Assembly: GCA_947496185.1 (NCBI GenBank)
Contig: CANMCD010000010.1
Location: forward strand, 109,821 to 173,820
From: an uncultured Tenacibaculum sp.
GTDB lineage: Bacteria > Bacteroidota > Bacteroidia > Flavobacteriales > Flavobacteriaceae
Length of the DNA stretch: 64,000 bases
Direction: 5' to 3'
Shown here: positions 47,672 through 58,739 of the stretch, one piece after another
Layout of the letters: each line of letters begins with the position of its first letter
Numbering within the stretch: position 1 is the stretch's first letter
Notes under the pieces: generated by a model
Database searches by the model: none
Seen by the model: only the letters and a program-made list of their open reading frames with translations
Told to the model about the DNA's origin: nothing
Made by a program: the position numbers and the translations under genes

Positions 47672-49363
47672 TTAAACCTCACCCAACTCATTTAAAAAAT
47701 AAGAAGGTGTTATCCCCGTAAGCTTCTTAAAAGCATTTGTATAAGACTGTGTTTTATTAAACCCCCACTCATTTGCAATTGCCTTTACCGTATATAATCT
47801 AAATTTCTTGTCCTTTTTTAAACGTTTAATTGAATAATTAATACGTAATTCATTTATATAACTGGTAAAATTTTTCCCTCTATAGGTGTTGATAATTTTA
47901 GACAAATAACTGGTATTGGTATTTATTTTTTTTGCCAAATCATAAACATTCAAATTAACATCAAGATAAAAGTGTTTTTCTTCTAAAACGTTTAGTTTTT
48001 CCAAAACTTCCTGAATCACTTCCTCTGGAATATTTAAACGCTTTTTCTCTTCCACATTCTTCTTTTTGTTTTCTTTTATTAATTCCTTGTTTTCTATTAG
48101 TTCTTGGTACCTTTTCTTGTATCGTACATTCTTTCTATATAAAAAAACTACAATAAACAATAAACCTAACCCACAAAATATTAAAACAAACACCTTTGAT
48201 TGTGCTAATTTTTCGCTTTTTACCAACGACGCAATCAACTTTTCTTTCTCTTTCATCAATAATGGGATATCATGACGTTTGGTAATCATATCATTTATTT
48301 CAACATAATTACGATCGATCATACTATCTGCTTTTATTAATTGATTCACAAAATACAATTGCTTTTTAAGGTTTTTTTGAAGTCTCGCCCTTTCAATAAG
48401 CAACTGATAACCATCAATTAATTCGGGAAACTCATCATTAGTTTTCTTAAAAATAGAATCCATTCGATTAAGGTACTTTTCGGATAAGTCTTCTTTATTA
48501 AGCTCTTTATAATTTTTCCCCAAAAAATAGTAGGCTATAGCTTTACTAGTACTTCTTCTCAATTTAGATATTGATTTAAGTATACTGTCATTTGAACGCT
48601 TATATTCTTTCCTATAATAATATCCTATTCCTGAAACAAATAAATTTTTATTATAAAACTTATCATCCCCTAAGAATAGACTGTATTTGATTCCTTTATT
48701 AATAAAAATAAATGCAGAATCAATTTTTTTATTTCGTAAGTAACATATTGAAAGATTGTTTAATGAAAATTTATATTTTTCAGATTTGATTAAATCATTA
48801 TTTAGTAAGATTTTTTTATGAACATTCTTATAAAGTTCTAAAGCTTCATCATATCTACCCCATCTTGTTTTCAAATTTGCTATTAAGTTTTCAATAAATA
48901 TTAGATTATAAACATTATTTTTTCTGAGAGCATAAGGATAAGCTTCTAACAAACTATTTAAGGTTAACTTATAATTACCGAAATCATAATAATAATATGC
49001 CTTAAGTAAATATCCTACAGTTGGAAAATACTTATTATCACTATTTTTAGTAATATTTATAATACTATCTGAATACTTAATAGCATCATCGTTTTCACTT
49101 GTATAAGAAACAAAACGATACCCACGAGCTATGTTAATAGTGTCATTTTCTAACTTTGATTTAGCCAAATAATATTTTGCATAAACTTTTGCTTTAGAGA
49201 TAGACTTTTCTTCTATTTCATAGTATTTTTCTTTCAACTCATCATAACTATATTTTTTAAGAGAATCAACTTGATTATCATATAAATCTTGAGTTTGACA
49301 AAATGACACCTTATACAATAGAATAAATATCAAGAGAAAAAATCTTGGAGAGATAGTAGTCAT
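47672..49363 (-). CDS. Membrane-anchored TPR sensor with AraC-type DNA-binding domain
   Basis: The 563-residue protein has a signal peptide (about 1-22, ending SFCQ), a periplasmic region of about 350 residues made of helical TPR-like repeats, one membrane helix (about 391-409, VFVLIFCGLGLLFIVVFLY), a short charged coiled-coil-like linker, and a C-terminal AraC helix-turn-helix domain (about 470-560, with VKAIANEWGFNKTQSYTNAFKKLTGITPSYF). Such proteins in Bacteroidota sense an extracytoplasmic signal and regulate transcription directly from the membrane. The target genes are not evident: both flanks are housekeeping genes, with 245 bases of non-coding DNA upstream. Confidence 0.88.
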   Translation of the reverse strand: MTTISPRFFLLIFILLYKVSFCQTQDLYDNQVDSLKKYSYDELKEKYYEIEEKSISKAKVYAKYYLAKSKLENDTINIARGYRFVSYTSENDDAIKYSDSIINITKNSDNKYFPTVGYLLKAYYYYDFGNYKLTLNSLLEAYPYALRKNNVYNLIFIENLIANLKTRWGRYDEALELYKNVHKKILLNNDLIKSEKYKFSLNNLSICYLRNKKIDSAFIFINKGIKYSLFLGDDKFYNKNLFVSGIGYYYRKEYKRSNDSILKSISKLRRSTSKAIAYYFLGKNYKELNKEDLSEKYLNRMDSIFKKTNDEFPELIDGYQLLIERARLQKNLKKQLYFVNQLIKADSMIDRNYVEINDMITKRHDIPLLMKEKEKLIASLVKSEKLAQSKVFVLIFCGLGLLFIVVFLYRKNVRYKKRYQELIENKELIKENKKKNVEEKKRLNIPEEVIQEVLEKLNVLEEKHFYLDVNLNVYDLAKKINTNTSYLSKIINTYRGKNFTSYINELRINYSIKRLKKDKKFRLYTVKAIANEWGFNKTQSYTNAFKKLTGITPSYFLNELGEV

Positions 49364-49477
49364 TATACTATAAAATACGTGTTAGGTTTTACCCCCCCAA
49401 AAATAGGCAACCTCAAAAAAAGCAGCAAAAAACAATCAAATTTTCACAACTTATAATCTGTTGTCATTCGAAAAATC

Positions 49478-49510
49478 TTGTAAAGAAAATGAAGCTTTTT
49501 CTTTATACAA
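49478..49510 (-). terminator. Possible terminator after truA
   Basis: TTGTAAAGAAAA and TTTTCTTTATACAA pair with one bulged base. On the minus strand the stem is followed by GATTTTTC. It lies about 100 bases after the truA stop, so the assignment is tentative. Confidence 0.35.
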
Positions 49511-49608
49511 AAAAAACAAGGTATATCCCTAACTACGATTTCTTTTCCTATTAAAATCAAAAGAAATAAAGAGCATTTTATTAGCGTTTTTTCAAATTAC
49601 AAGTAGTA

Positions 49609-50400
49609 TTACCCAAACTCCACATGATGCAGATGCAAACCAGAAGACGGAGCAATTGACTTTATAAACGTAATATCACTTTCAGGATCTAGAGAGTCCT
49701 TGATAAAATCAAGATCATACGTCCCTTTTCCTAATTCAAACAAAGCACCCATAATCAATCGAATCTGATTCCTCAAAAAGCCAGCACCTTTTACAACAAG
49801 TACATAACTATTCTTAGGAAAAAAAGAGGCACTAAAATCGGAATTCTCTATAATCCGACATGCAATAATCGTACGTTCCACCTTAGTTTCCGCTGTGGGT
49901 TTTGTACAATACCTTTTAAAATTATGAAATCCTTCAAACAATCTCGCGCCTTCTTCCATCAAAGCTATATCCAACTCCGCTTGCACCCCAGTAATAAAAG
50001 GAGCACTATACGGATGGTTCTTTTCACCATAAGAAAAATAATAACGATACTCTTTGATCTTTGGACTCTGAATAATATTAAAAGAAGCATCTGTAATTTT
50101 TTCCACAGAAATTGCTCGCACATCTGCCGGTGCATTCCTATTAAAAACATCAATAAAAGTAGCGGTTTCTATAACCTCATCTATAAAAAGCTGTAAAAAA
50201 TAATGCGTAGAAGACACTTTTGCATCCGTCCTTCCTACGCCCACCGTTTTACTCCGAACCCCCTCAGAGACAAATTTTAATGTTTTATCAATAGCCCAAT
50301 GTACTGTTTTCAAGTTCGGTTGTTTCTGCCATCCATGAAATCGAAACCCCAAGAACTGGATATTTACTAAATAAGCACACTTATAATTCATATCTCCCAA
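49609..50400 (-). CDS. truA: TruA-family tRNA pseudouridine synthase (divergent)
   Basis: TruA converts uridines 38-40 of the tRNA anticodon arm to pseudouridine. The 263-residue protein has the family fold: FLGFRFHGWQKQP near the N-terminus, catalytic Asp59 in VGRTDAKVSS, FNIIQSPKIKEYRYYF and FLRNQIRLIMGALFELGKG. The active-site motif differs from the standard GRTDxGVHA in that K-V-S-S replaces G-V-H-A. It may be a second, specialised TruA paralogue. A start three codons downstream (50391, MNYK) is possible. Confidence 0.85.
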   Translation of the reverse strand: MGDMNYKCAYLVNIQFLGFRFHGWQKQPNLKTVHWAIDKTLKFVSEGVRSKTVGVGRTDAKVSSTHYFLQLFIDEVIETATFIDVFNRNAPADVRAISVEKITDASFNIIQSPKIKEYRYYFSYGEKNHPYSAPFITGVQAELDIALMEEGARLFEGFHNFKRYCTKPTAETKVERTIIACRIIENSDFSASFFPKNSYVLVVKGAGFLRNQIRLIMGALFELGKGTYDLDFIKDSLDPESDITFIKSIAPSSGLHLHHVEFG

Positions 50401-50850
50401 AACTACAATGTTTTTTACACATAAAACCGCTATTTTATACTATTTCGTATTACTTTCATTATGATTTCAAACTACAAGAAACAATCCTTATTTTTATTTA
50501 TTCTAAATAATTATAATATTCTTAATAAAAATCAATTTTCAATGAAAAAAAAATAACAAAAAACGTTTTTTGATAAATTTATAATATTAAAATTCGATTT
50601 TTTTATTAAAAAAATGCATTTTTATTAAATCCCCAAAAAACAGTTCCTAAATTAAGTACTTCTCATTTTTACCACGCGTAAAATGTACGCATTTATGGAT
50701 AAGTAATTTTTTAACACCTTTTTTTAAGCCCCCCTTCATTTACGAAAACGTTTGATAGCTTCAAAACACTACTAGCCATTTGTTTATATGCTATAAAAGT
50801 TGAAAATTAGCAACTCATTTAAATCAAAAGACGAGTAGTTAGGATAAAAA
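50401..50850. other. Long AT-rich control region before the nitrogen operon
   Basis: These 450 bases lie between divergent truA and the nitrogen-assimilation genes, and no gene is recognised. Present are a small inverted repeat GCGTA-AAATG-TACGC (50676-50690) and the block TAACACCTTTTTTTAA with TTCAT 23 bases from its start (50712-50739), which recurs before ppc. The promoter of the operon is probably here. Confidence 0.5.
50712..50750 (+). promoter_or_regulatory. Shared upstream motif, copy 1 (nitrogen operon)
   Basis: TAACACCTTTTTTTAA (50712-50727), TTCAT at offset 23 and AAAACG at offset 33. The same 16-mer and the same TTCAT offset occur before ppc at 58924. It may be a regulator site or promoter element common to both units. 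Confidence 0.45.
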
Positions 50851-51096
50851 ATGAACCTATTATTTAGACTAACTATGTTGAATTTTAATCTTTTTTCACA
50901 AAACGAAACGCAAAAAAAGAATTGTACTATTGGTGATAGGGTACCTACCCCTGTAAAACACAATTACAGCAATACTCCAATAAAAAACATACTAACAAAA
51001 ACTTTAATCAATCAAGATTATAGTCAAAAGCTTATTCGATGTGAAAAGGTAGGCAACCTAAAGAAAACCATTAAAACAACGTGTATGAATATATAA
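50851..51096 (+). CDS. Hypothetical small protein before glnB
   Basis: A possible 81-residue product begins MNLLFRLTMLNFNLFSQNET, with a short hydrophobic start and then a hydrophilic, lysine- and asparagine-rich body. No domain is recognised. It ends 63 bases before the P-II gene and shares its direction. It might be a real small protein, a leader ORF, or the remains of a gene (in related operons an outer membrane protein may stand here). Codon use gives no strong support either way. Confidence 0.3.
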   Translation: MNLLFRLTMLNFNLFSQNETQKKNCTIGDRVPTPVKHNYSNTPIKNILTKTLINQDYSQKLIRCEKVGNLKKTIKTTCMNI

Positions 51097-51158
51097 TCAA
51101 TAACAAATTACCAAACAACAACATATTTAAACTAACAAAAACATTCAGCCTTACCATC

Positions 51159-51497
51159 ATGAAAAAAGTAGAAGCAATTATTCGAAAATCAAAATTTCAC
51201 CAAGTTAAAGAAGCACTACATGAGGTAGGCATCAACTTCTTTTCGTATTGGGACGTTACGGGAATAGGAAATGAAAAAGAGGGGCATGTATACCGGGGGG
51301 TTAGCTACAGCACAAGTGATATTCAACGGAGGTATTTATCCATTGTAGTAAATGATGATTTCGAAAAGGTAACCATTAACGCCATATTATCAGCCGCTGC
51401 AACAGGGAACGTCGGAGATGGAAAAATATTTGTTTCCAATATCGAAGAATGCTATCGAATACGAACCGGCGAAAAGGGAGGAACAACACTAAACTAA
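51159..51497 (+). CDS. glnB: P-II nitrogen regulatory protein
   Basis: P-II proteins sense 2-oxoglutarate and ATP/ADP and control ammonium transporters and nitrogen enzymes. The 112-residue protein starts MKKVEAIIRKSKFHQVKEAL and has a T-loop (about 36-56) with YRGVSY, the B-loop TGNVGDGKIFV (82-92) and the C-loop RTGEKGG (102-108). The T-loop tip tyrosine is at 50 rather than 51. ATG 51159 gives the canonical N-terminus; an in-frame ATG at 51081 would add 26 residues. The gene is 13 bases before amt, the classic GlnK-Amt pairing. Confidence 0.92.
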   Translation: MKKVEAIIRKSKFHQVKEALHEVGINFFSYWDVTGIGNEKEGHVYRGVSYSTSDIQRRYLSIVVNDDFEKVTINAILSAAATGNVGDGKIFVSNIEECYRIRTGEKGGTTLN

Positions 51498-51510
51498 TAA
51501 AAACAACATC

Positions 51511-52749
51511 ATGGATATACTTACGATAAATAATGTATGGATGATGATCTGTACAGCACTCGTATTTTTTATGCACTTGGGTTTTGCCTTTTTAGAAATT
51601 GGTTTAACCCGACAAAAAAACACAATGAATATTTTATTCAAAAATATCTTCATCATTACCGTAGGACTACTATTATACTGCTTTGTAGGCTTTAACTTAA
51701 TGTATCCTAATTTTGATGAAACCTCTTGGGGCATTATAGGATTCGCTGGCTTTGGGTTATCTTCTCCTATAAACAATGGCGTACTAGACCTTTCTTACAA
51801 CAGCGGATATACCTATTGGACAGACTTCCTTTTTCAAGGAATGTTTGCTGCTACAGCTGCTACCATCGTTTCAGGAGCAGTCGCAGAACGCATGAAATTA
51901 GAAGCCTTTATTATATTTACCATTGTCTATGTCGGATTCATTTATCCGATTGTAGGTTCTTGGAAATGGGGACAAGGCTTTTTAGATACTTTAGAAACCC
52001 CTTTTTATGACTTTGCAGGGTCAACCTTAGTACACTCAGTAGGCGGATGGGCAGCACTTATCGCTGTATGGTTATTGGGGGCTAGAGTTGGTAAATTTAA
52101 AAGAGGAAAATCACAAGCGATACAAGGACACAATATTCCACTAGCTACAGCTGGAGTACTTATTCTTTGGCTAGGTTGGTTCGGTTTTAACGGAGGGTCA
52201 GTTTTATCTGCCGACCCTACTAAAACTTCATTAGTTTTGGTGACTACCTGCCTAGCAGCAGCTACTGGAGGCGTTTTTGCTTTTATCACCTCCTATATAC
52301 TTTATAAAAACTTCGACCTAACCATGTTTTTGAATGGTATCTTGGGGGGGTTGGTCGGTATTACTGCAGGAGCAGATCAAATGAACCCAACAGATGCCAT
52401 TATCATCGGAGCTATTGCAGGAATACTAGTCGTACTGGCCGTAAGCCTTGTCGATCGAATCAAACTTGATGACCCTGTCGGAGCAATTGCGGTACATCTT
52501 GTTTGTGGTGTATGGGGCACATTGGCAGTCGGTATTTTTGGAAATTTAGCGGGGGGAGCCCAATTTTTATCACAACTTGTCGGAATCGCAGCGTGTGCCT
52601 TTCTATGCATTCTTTCTTCCTTTATAATTATTTACACCCTAAAAAGAACCATGGGTATTAGGGTATCACAACGAGAAGAAGTAATAGGATTAGACAAGTC
52701 AGAACATGGTATTAATGCATACCCAGAATTTAGATTAAACGAACACTAA
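51511..52749 (+). CDS. amt: Ammonium transporter Amt
   Basis: This 412-residue Amt/MEP/Rh channel with about 11 membrane helices takes up ammonium. The conserved pore histidines lie in GSTLVHSVGGWAALI and GAIAVHLVCGVWGTLA, and the family signature around DFAGSTLVHSVGG is intact. It is followed by gltB after 17 bases, so ammonium import and glutamate synthesis are co-transcribed with their P-II regulator. Confidence 0.95.
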   Translation: MDILTINNVWMMICTALVFFMHLGFAFLEIGLTRQKNTMNILFKNIFIITVGLLLYCFVGFNLMYPNFDETSWGIIGFAGFGLSSPINNGVLDLSYNSGYTYWTDFLFQGMFAATAATIVSGAVAERMKLEAFIIFTIVYVGFIYPIVGSWKWGQGFLDTLETPFYDFAGSTLVHSVGGWAALIAVWLLGARVGKFKRGKSQAIQGHNIPLATAGVLILWLGWFGFNGGSVLSADPTKTSLVLVTTCLAAATGGVFAFITSYILYKNFDLTMFLNGILGGLVGITAGADQMNPTDAIIIGAIAGILVVLAVSLVDRIKLDDPVGAIAVHLVCGVWGTLAVGIFGNLAGGAQFLSQLVGIAACAFLCILSSFIIIYTLKRTMGIRVSQREEVIGLDKSEHGINAYPEFRLNEH

Positions 52750-52766
52750 CTATAAAACAATAAAAT

Positions 52767-55700
52767 ATGAGAGACCAAGGATTATATCTGAACGAATTTG
52801 AAAGAGACAATTGTGGCGCAGGTTTCATCTGTAACTTAAAAGGAAAGAAATCTAATGTTATTATTCACAATGCACTCGAAATATTGGTTAGATTAGAACA
52901 CAGAGGTGCAGTGAGTGCAGACGGTAGAACAGGTGACGGTGCTGGTATTTTGATAGACATACCCCACGATTTTTTTAAACGAGTTTGTTCTTTTACAATC
53001 CCAGCCCCTAAAGAATACGCTGTCGGGATGGTTTTCTTACCCAAAAGCTCCAATCAATCAAACTACTGCATTAGCGTTTTTGAAGAAGAAATAAAAAAAC
53101 AAAACTTACGCATCATTGGTTGGAGAGATGTACCTGTAGATAATGCTTTTATGGGAAAAATCGCATCAAAAACAGCCCCAAAAATAAAACAAATATTCAT
53201 CGACAAAAACGATCAGGTATTGACAGAATTAGAATTTAATGCCAAGTTATTTGCCGCTCGTAAGATCGCTGAACATATTATTGCTAAATCAAAACTATCG
53301 CAAGCAGATTATTTTTATCTTCCTAGTTTATCTACTACAACCTTAATCTATAAAGGGTTATTAATCCCAGAAGACATAGGCAGGTATTACAAGGATCTAA
53401 AAGAAAAAGATTTAGTTACTAGACTAGCACTAGTTCACCAACGATTTTCAACCAATACTTTTCCTGCTTGGAGTTTAGCACAACCTTTCCGTTATATGTG
53501 TCATAATGGAGAAATCAATACCCTACGTGGAAACGTCAACAGAATGCGTGCCCGTGAAGAACTAATGAAAAGTGATTTGTTTGGGGAAGATATCGATAAA
53601 ATTTTTCCCATTGTCAGAGATGGAAAATCAGACTCTGCTTCGATGGATTTGGTAGTTGAATTACTACTAATGACAGGAAGATCATTACCTGAAGTAATGA
53701 TGATCATGGTACCAGAAGCTTGGGAAAAACACCAAACCATGTCAGAAGACAAAAAAGCCTTCTACGAATACAATTCTTGTATTATGGAACCATGGGACGG
53801 GCCTGCCTCGATACCTTTTACGGATGGAAATTATATAGGTGCCCTTTTAGACAGAAATGGGTTACGTCCTTCGAGATATACCGTTACAAAAGATGGGTTT
53901 GTGATCATGTCTTCAGAAATAGGAGTCGTAGAAGTAGCCCCTGAGAATGTAGAAAGACACGGAAGATTAGAACCCGGGAAAATGTTTTTAGTAGACATGA
54001 ACGAAGGACGTATTTTGGAAGACGAAGAAGTTAAAACCGAAATTGTATCAAAAAGACCCTATAAAGAATGGGTAGCGAACAACACTTTACCTCTTTCAAA
54101 AGTTCCGTACACCAACAATATGTGTCCCATAGAGCCTACAGATTACAAAACTAGGCTACGTATTTTTGGATATACCATAGAAGAGATAAACACCGTAATA
54201 ACACCGATGGCAACCCAAGGGAAAGAAGGCATTGGTTCTATGGGTATCGATACTCCATTAGCGGTCTTATCAGACAAACCCCAATTACTATACAATTACT
54301 TCAAACAGTTATTTGCACAAGTTACCAATCCACCATTAGATGGTATTAGAGAAGAGCTCATTACAGACATTAGCTTGGCCATTGGTGGTGATAGAAATAT
54401 CTTTGATATCATCCCTGAACAAGCCAATAAACTTAGGATACAAAACCCTGTAATCTCAAATGATGACTTAGATAAAATCAAAAATATTAATCATGCCGGT
54501 TTTAAAGCGGCTACGATTCCTATTCTATACCCCATTTCAAGAGGGGTAAACGGACTAGAAGAAACACTAGACAACATTCTAACCGATATTGAAAAAGCAA
54601 CTGACGAAGGCGCAAACATTATTATTCTATCTGATAAAAATGTTGATGAGAATTTAGCACCAATACCTGCACTTTTAGCCTGCTCGTATGTACATCACTC
54701 ATTAAATCATCGACAAAAACGTTCAAAATTCGGAATTGTTATTGAAACTGCTGAGGCGAGAGAGCCCCATCATTTTGCCACCTTATTTGGGTATGGGGCA
54801 AGTGCTATCAATCCGTATTTAGTAAATGAAATTATCAGACAGCAAGTAAAAGAAAACATTATAAAAGATATTAATGAAGAAACCGCTGTCAAGAATTTCA
54901 ATAAAGCAATCGGTAAAGGCTTGCTAAAAATAATGAATAAAATAGGGATTTCTACCTTACATTCATACCGCGCTTCTCAGATTTTTGAAGCCTTAGGATT
55001 GAAAAAAACCTTTGCAGAAAAATATTTCCCATATACACCTTCAAGAATTGGAGGAATTGGATTGGTCGTATTAGAAAAGGACATTCAGACAAGATTTGAC
55101 AAAGCCTTCAAATTAAAAAACTATACGTCCGTATTAGATTTGGAAATTGGAGGTGAATATCGATGGAGAAGAAACGGAGAAAAACACATGTTTAACCCAA
55201 CAACCGTTGCAAAATTACAACAAGCGGTTCGAGGAAAAAGTAAAGAAAGCTACAAAGTTTTTGCCGATAAGGTAAATAAACAGAGTAAAAACCTGATGAC
55301 CCTTAGAGGCTTATTTGAATTTAATAATTTAGACCCTATTGCGATTGATGAAGTAGAACCGTGGACAGAAATTGTCAAACGTTTCAAAACAGGAGCAATG
55401 TCTTACGGATCTATCAGTCAAGAAGCACATGAAAACTTGGCCATTGCCATGAATAGAATTGGCGGGAAAAGTAACTCAGGAGAAGGAGGAGAAAACAAAT
55501 TACGCTTTACCAAAGAAGCCAATGGCGATTGGAAAAATAGTGCCATTAAACAAGTCGCTTCAGGAAGATTTGGTGTTTCAAGTAATTACCTATCCAGTGC
55601 CAAAGAAATACAAATAAAAATGGCACAAGGTGCAAAACCAGGGGAAGGGGGGCAACTACCAGGAGAAAAAGTACTGCCTTGGATTGCCGATGTAAGAAAT

Positions 55701-57275
55701 TCGACCCCCTATGTAGGGCTAATATCCCCCCCTCCCCACCATGACATTTATTCGATTGAAGACTTAGCACAGTTAATATATGACCTAAAAAACGCCAACA
55801 GAGAAGCAAGAATCAACGTAAAACTCGTTTCAAAAGTCGGAGTTGGTACAATAGCAGCTGGTGTTGCAAAAGCCAAAGCCGATGTAATATTAATTTCTGG
55901 ATTTGATGGAGGTACAGGAGCTTCTCCATTAACATCCCTAAAACATGCTGGATTACCTTGGGAACTTGGACTAGCAGAAGCACAACAAACACTAATGCTT
56001 AATGGCTTACGAAACAGGGTTGTATTAGAGTGTGACGGACAAATGAAAACAGGTAGAGATGTTGCCATTGCAGCCTTATTAGGTGCAGAAGAGTTTGGTT
56101 TTGCTACAGCTCCATTAGTCGCTTCAGGATGTATCATGATGAGAGCTTGTCACCTAAATACCTGCCCTGTAGGAATTGCTACACAAAACCCAGAATTGCG
56201 TAAAAACTTTAAAGGTACTCCCGAACATGTAATTAATTATATGTACTTCGTGGCAGAAGAATTACGAGAAATTATGGCGCAATTAGGATTCAGAACCCTT
56301 AACGAAATGATCGGTCAAAGCCATAAACTAAACACCAATAAAGCCATTGACCATTACAAAGCCAAAGGAGTAGATCTAAGTGCAATTCTTTATAAACCCA
56401 ATGAAGAAAAAGGCGTAATTCAATACAATACAGAAAAACAAAACCACGGCTTAGACAATGTTCTAGACACTAAAATTTTAAGTGACGCAAAAGCCGCCAT
56501 TATAAATCGTAAAACCACTTCTTTAACCTACAATATTGAAAATACAGATCGATCGGTTGGTGCCATCGTAAGTAATGAGATATCCAAACGATACGGAGAA
56601 GACGGTTTACCTAAAGACACCTTGAACATCACTTTTAAAGGATCAGCAGGACAAAGTTTTGGTGCATTCTCAACCAAAGGACTTACCCTAACTGTAGAAG
56701 GAGAGACCAATGATTATTTAGGAAAAGGACTGTCAGGTGCTACGCTAATTATTAAAAAACCTGAAATAGCCACCTTCAAAGCTTCAGAAAACATCATCAC
56801 AGGAAATGTTAGTTTCTACGGAGGTATCAACGGAAAAGCATACATCAACGGTATCGCAGGAGAACGTTTTGCTGTTAGAAACTCAGGGGTTACTGCCGTA
56901 GTAGAAGGCGTTGGAGACCATGGATGTGAATACATGACAGGTGGAAAAGTCATCATTTTAGGAAAAACAGGAAGAAACTTTGCTGCAGGTATGAGCGGAG
57001 GTATTGCTTATGTATTTGATCAAGACAATGAATTTGCTTCTCACCTGTGTAACAAAGAAATGATCGACCTCGATCCACTTTCGGAAGAAGACTTTGACGA
57101 ATTAAAACAACACATAGAAGATCATTACCATTATACCCATAGCGAACTTGCTAAGGAATATTTGGAGAACTGGGAAACCATAAAACTTCACTTTTTGAAA
57201 GTCTTTCCAAAAGATTACAAAAAGGCATTAGAAAGATTATCTCAAGAAAAAACATTAGAAAAAATATCAGCATAG
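52767..57275 (+). CDS. gltB: Glutamate synthase large subunit
   Basis: GltB makes two glutamates from glutamine and 2-oxoglutarate. The 1502-residue protein has a short propeptide before nucleophile Cys16 (RDNCGAGF) of the class II glutaminase domain, a central domain, the FMN/synthase domain with [10 protein letters not shown], the [3Fe-4S] cysteines in [21 protein letters not shown] and the C-terminal beta-helix domain with [19 protein letters not shown]. It is complete and pairs with gltD three bases downstream. Confidence 0.97.
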   Translation: MRDQGLYLNEFERDNCGAGFICNLKGKKSNVIIHNALEILVRLEHRGAVSADGRTGDGAGILIDIPHDFFKRVCSFTIPAPKEYAVGMVFLPKSSNQSNYCISVFEEEIKKQNLRIIGWRDVPVDNAFMGKIASKTAPKIKQIFIDKNDQVLTELEFNAKLFAARKIAEHIIAKSKLSQADYFYLPSLSTTTLIYKGLLIPEDIGRYYKDLKEKDLVTRLALVHQRFSTNTFPAWSLAQPFRYMCHNGEINTLRGNVNRMRAREELMKSDLFGEDIDKIFPIVRDGKSDSASMDLVVELLLMTGRSLPEVMMIMVPEAWEKHQTMSEDKKAFYEYNSCIMEPWDGPASIPFTDGNYIGALLDRNGLRPSRYTVTKDGFVIMSSEIGVVEVAPENVERHGRLEPGKMFLVDMNEGRILEDEEVKTEIVSKRPYKEWVANNTLPLSKVPYTNNMCPIEPTDYKTRLRIFGYTIEEINTVITPMATQGKEGIGSMGIDTPLAVLSDKPQLLYNYFKQLFAQVTNPPLDGIREELITDISLAIGGDRNIFDIIPEQANKLRIQNPVISNDDLDKIKNINHAGFKAATIPILYPISRGVNGLEETLDNILTDIEKATDEGANIIILSDKNVDENLAPIPALLACSYVHHSLNHRQKRSKFGIVIETAEAREPHHFATLFGYGASAINPYLVNEIIRQQVKENIIKDINEETAVKNFNKAIGKGLLKIMNKIGISTLHSYRASQIFEALGLKKTFAEKYFPYTPSRIGGIGLVVLEKDIQTRFDKAFKLKNYTSVLDLEIGGEYRWRRNGEKHMFNPTTVAKLQQAVRGKSKESYKVFADKVNKQSKNLMTLRGLFEFNNLDPIAIDEVEPWTEIVKRFKTGAMSYGSISQEAHENLAIAMNRIGGKSNSGEGGENKLRFTKEANGDWKNSAIKQVASGRFGVSSNYLSSAKEIQIKMAQGAKPGEGGQLPGEKVLPWIADVRNSTPYVGLISPPPHHDIYSIEDLAQLIYDLKNANREARINVKLVSKVGVGTIAAGVAKAKADVILISGFDGGTGASPLTSLKHAGLPWELGLAEAQQTLMLNGLRNRVVLECDGQMKTGRDVAIAALLGAEEFGFATAPLVASGCIMMRACHLNTCPVGIATQNPELRKNFKGTPEHVINYMYFVAEELREIMAQLGFRTLNEMIGQSHKLNTNKAIDHYKAKGVDLSAILYKPNEEKGVIQYNTEKQNHGLDNVLDTKILSDAKAAIINRKTTSLTYNIENTDRSVGAIVSNEISKRYGEDGLPKDTLNITFKGSAGQSFGAFSTKGLTLTVEGETNDYLGKGLSGATLIIKKPEIATFKASENIITGNVSFYGGINGKAYINGIAGERFAVRNSGVTAVVEGVGDHGCEYMTGGKVIILGKTGRNFAAGMSGGIAYVFDQDNEFASHLCNKEMIDLDPLSEEDFDELKQHIEDHYHYTHSELAKEYLENWETIKLHFLKVFPKDYKKALERLSQEKTLEKISA

Positions 57276-57278
57276 GTT

Positions 57279-58739
57279 ATGGGTAAAATAGGTGGATTTT
57301 TAGAAATAAATAGACAAGACGAAACGAGTGTTGCCGTTAAAAAAAGAGTAAAACACTATCAAGAGTTTACCGTTCCTCTAAAAGAATCGGAAATAAAAAA
57401 ACAAGGATCTCGATGTATGGACTGTGGTATCCCTTTTTGTCATAGCGGATGCCCACTAGGAAATTTAATTCCAGATTTTAACGACATGGTACACAAAGGT
57501 GACTGGAAAAGAGCCTCTGAGATTTTACACTCAACCAATAACTTTCCTGAATTTACAGGAAGGCTTTGCCCTGCTCCATGTGAAAAATCATGCGTATTAG
57601 GTATAATTAAAGACCCCGTTTCTATTGAAAATATAGAAAAAAACATTGTAGAAAGGGCTTTTCAAAATGGCTGGATTCAAGCACAACCACCCAAAAAGAG
57701 AACTGGAAAAACAGTGGCAGTAATTGGTTCTGGACCTGCTGGATTGGCAGCAGCACAACAATTGAACAGAGCAGGACACAATGTAACTGTTTTTGAAAGA
57801 GACGATGAAATCGGTGGTTTATTACGTTATGGAATTCCAAATTTCAAATTAGAAAAAGAAATCATCGACCGACGCGTCGATATTCTCGAAAAAGAAGGTA
57901 TTATTTTCAAAACCAACGTCAATGTTGGTGTAAATTATGATATAAAAAATCTAGACTATTTCGATGCCATTGTTTTATGTGGTGGCGCAACCAAAAGAAG
58001 AAGTTTACCCATAAAAGGAATTGAAGCCAAAGGAGTACACCAAGCCATGGATTTTCTGACGCAACAAACAAAGTTAGTGTTCAATAAAGATGTTGACGAA
58101 GATATTATCTCTGCGACTGGTAAAAATGTAATTGTAATCGGTGGAGGTGACACGGGTTCAGATTGTATCGGAACTTCTAACCGACAAGGAGCAAAATCCG
58201 TTACTAATTTTGAGATCATGCCCAAACCTCCCAAAATGAGAAGTGAAAGTACTCCTTGGCCTTATTGGCCTTTAAAATTGAAGACAAGTTCTTCTCACGA
58301 AGAAGGATGTGACCGAAACTGGCTTATCAACACCAAAGAGTTTATTACCGATGAAAATGGCAATTTAACTGCATTAAAAACAGTAGAAGTTTCATGGGAT
58401 ATCGTACCTGGTAAACGACCTCAATTGGTAGAAAAACCAAATTCAGAAAAGATTTGGGAATGTGATTTAGCATTACTTTCACTCGGGTTTACAGGCCCTG
58501 AAAATACATTAAGTGATCAACTAGGTATTGAATTGGACGGAAGATCAAATTACAAAGCCACCAATTACCAAACCAATGTCCCACATGTTTTTACTGCGGG
58601 TGATATGCGTAGAGGACAATCTTTGATCGTTTGGGCTATTTCTGAAGGAAGAGAAGCAGCACGTGCTGTAGATGAATATTTAACAAGTAAATCTTACCTG
58701 TCTTCTAAAGGCATTGGTGGAGATTTACCTGCCATGTAA
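57279..58739 (+). CDS. gltD: Glutamate synthase small subunit
   Basis: GltD supplies electrons from NADPH to GltB. The 486-residue flavoprotein has N-terminal [4Fe-4S] cysteines (CMDCGIPFCHSGCPLGN and CPAPCEKSCVLG), the FAD motif VIGSGPAGLAAAQQL, the NADPH motif VIGGGDTGSDCIG and the terminal FAD contact FTAGDMRRGQSLIVWAISEGR. Its stop codon forms the outer edge of a large inverted repeat. Confidence 0.97.
   Translation: MGKIGGFLEINRQDETSVAVKKRVKHYQEFTVPLKESEIKKQGSRCMDCGIPFCHSGCPLGNLIPDFNDMVHKGDWKRASEILHSTNNFPEFTGRLCPAPCEKSCVLGIIKDPVSIENIEKNIVERAFQNGWIQAQPPKKRTGKTVAVIGSGPAGLAAAQQLNRAGHNVTVFERDDEIGGLLRYGIPNFKLEKEIIDRRVDILEKEGIIFKTNVNVGVNYDIKNLDYFDAIVLCGGATKRRSLPIKGIEAKGVHQAMDFLTQQTKLVFNKDVDEDIISATGKNVIVIGGGDTGSDCIGTSNRQGAKSVTNFEIMPKPPKMRSESTPWPYWPLKLKTSSSHEEGCDRNWLINTKEFITDENGNLTALKTVEVSWDIVPGKRPQLVEKPNSEKIWECDLALLSLGFTGPENTLSDQLGIELDGRSNYKATNYQTNVPHVFTAGDMRRGQSLIVWAISEGREAARAVDEYLTSKSYLSSKGIGGDLPAM

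Noticed and set aside
50776-50800. Sigma-54-type promoter before the nitrogen operon
   Set aside because: No TGGCAC-N5-TTGC pattern found in 50401-50850.
55748-56137. Open frame of 129 codons antisense to gltB
   Set aside because: Fully within the conserved synthase domain of gltB; no recognisable protein.
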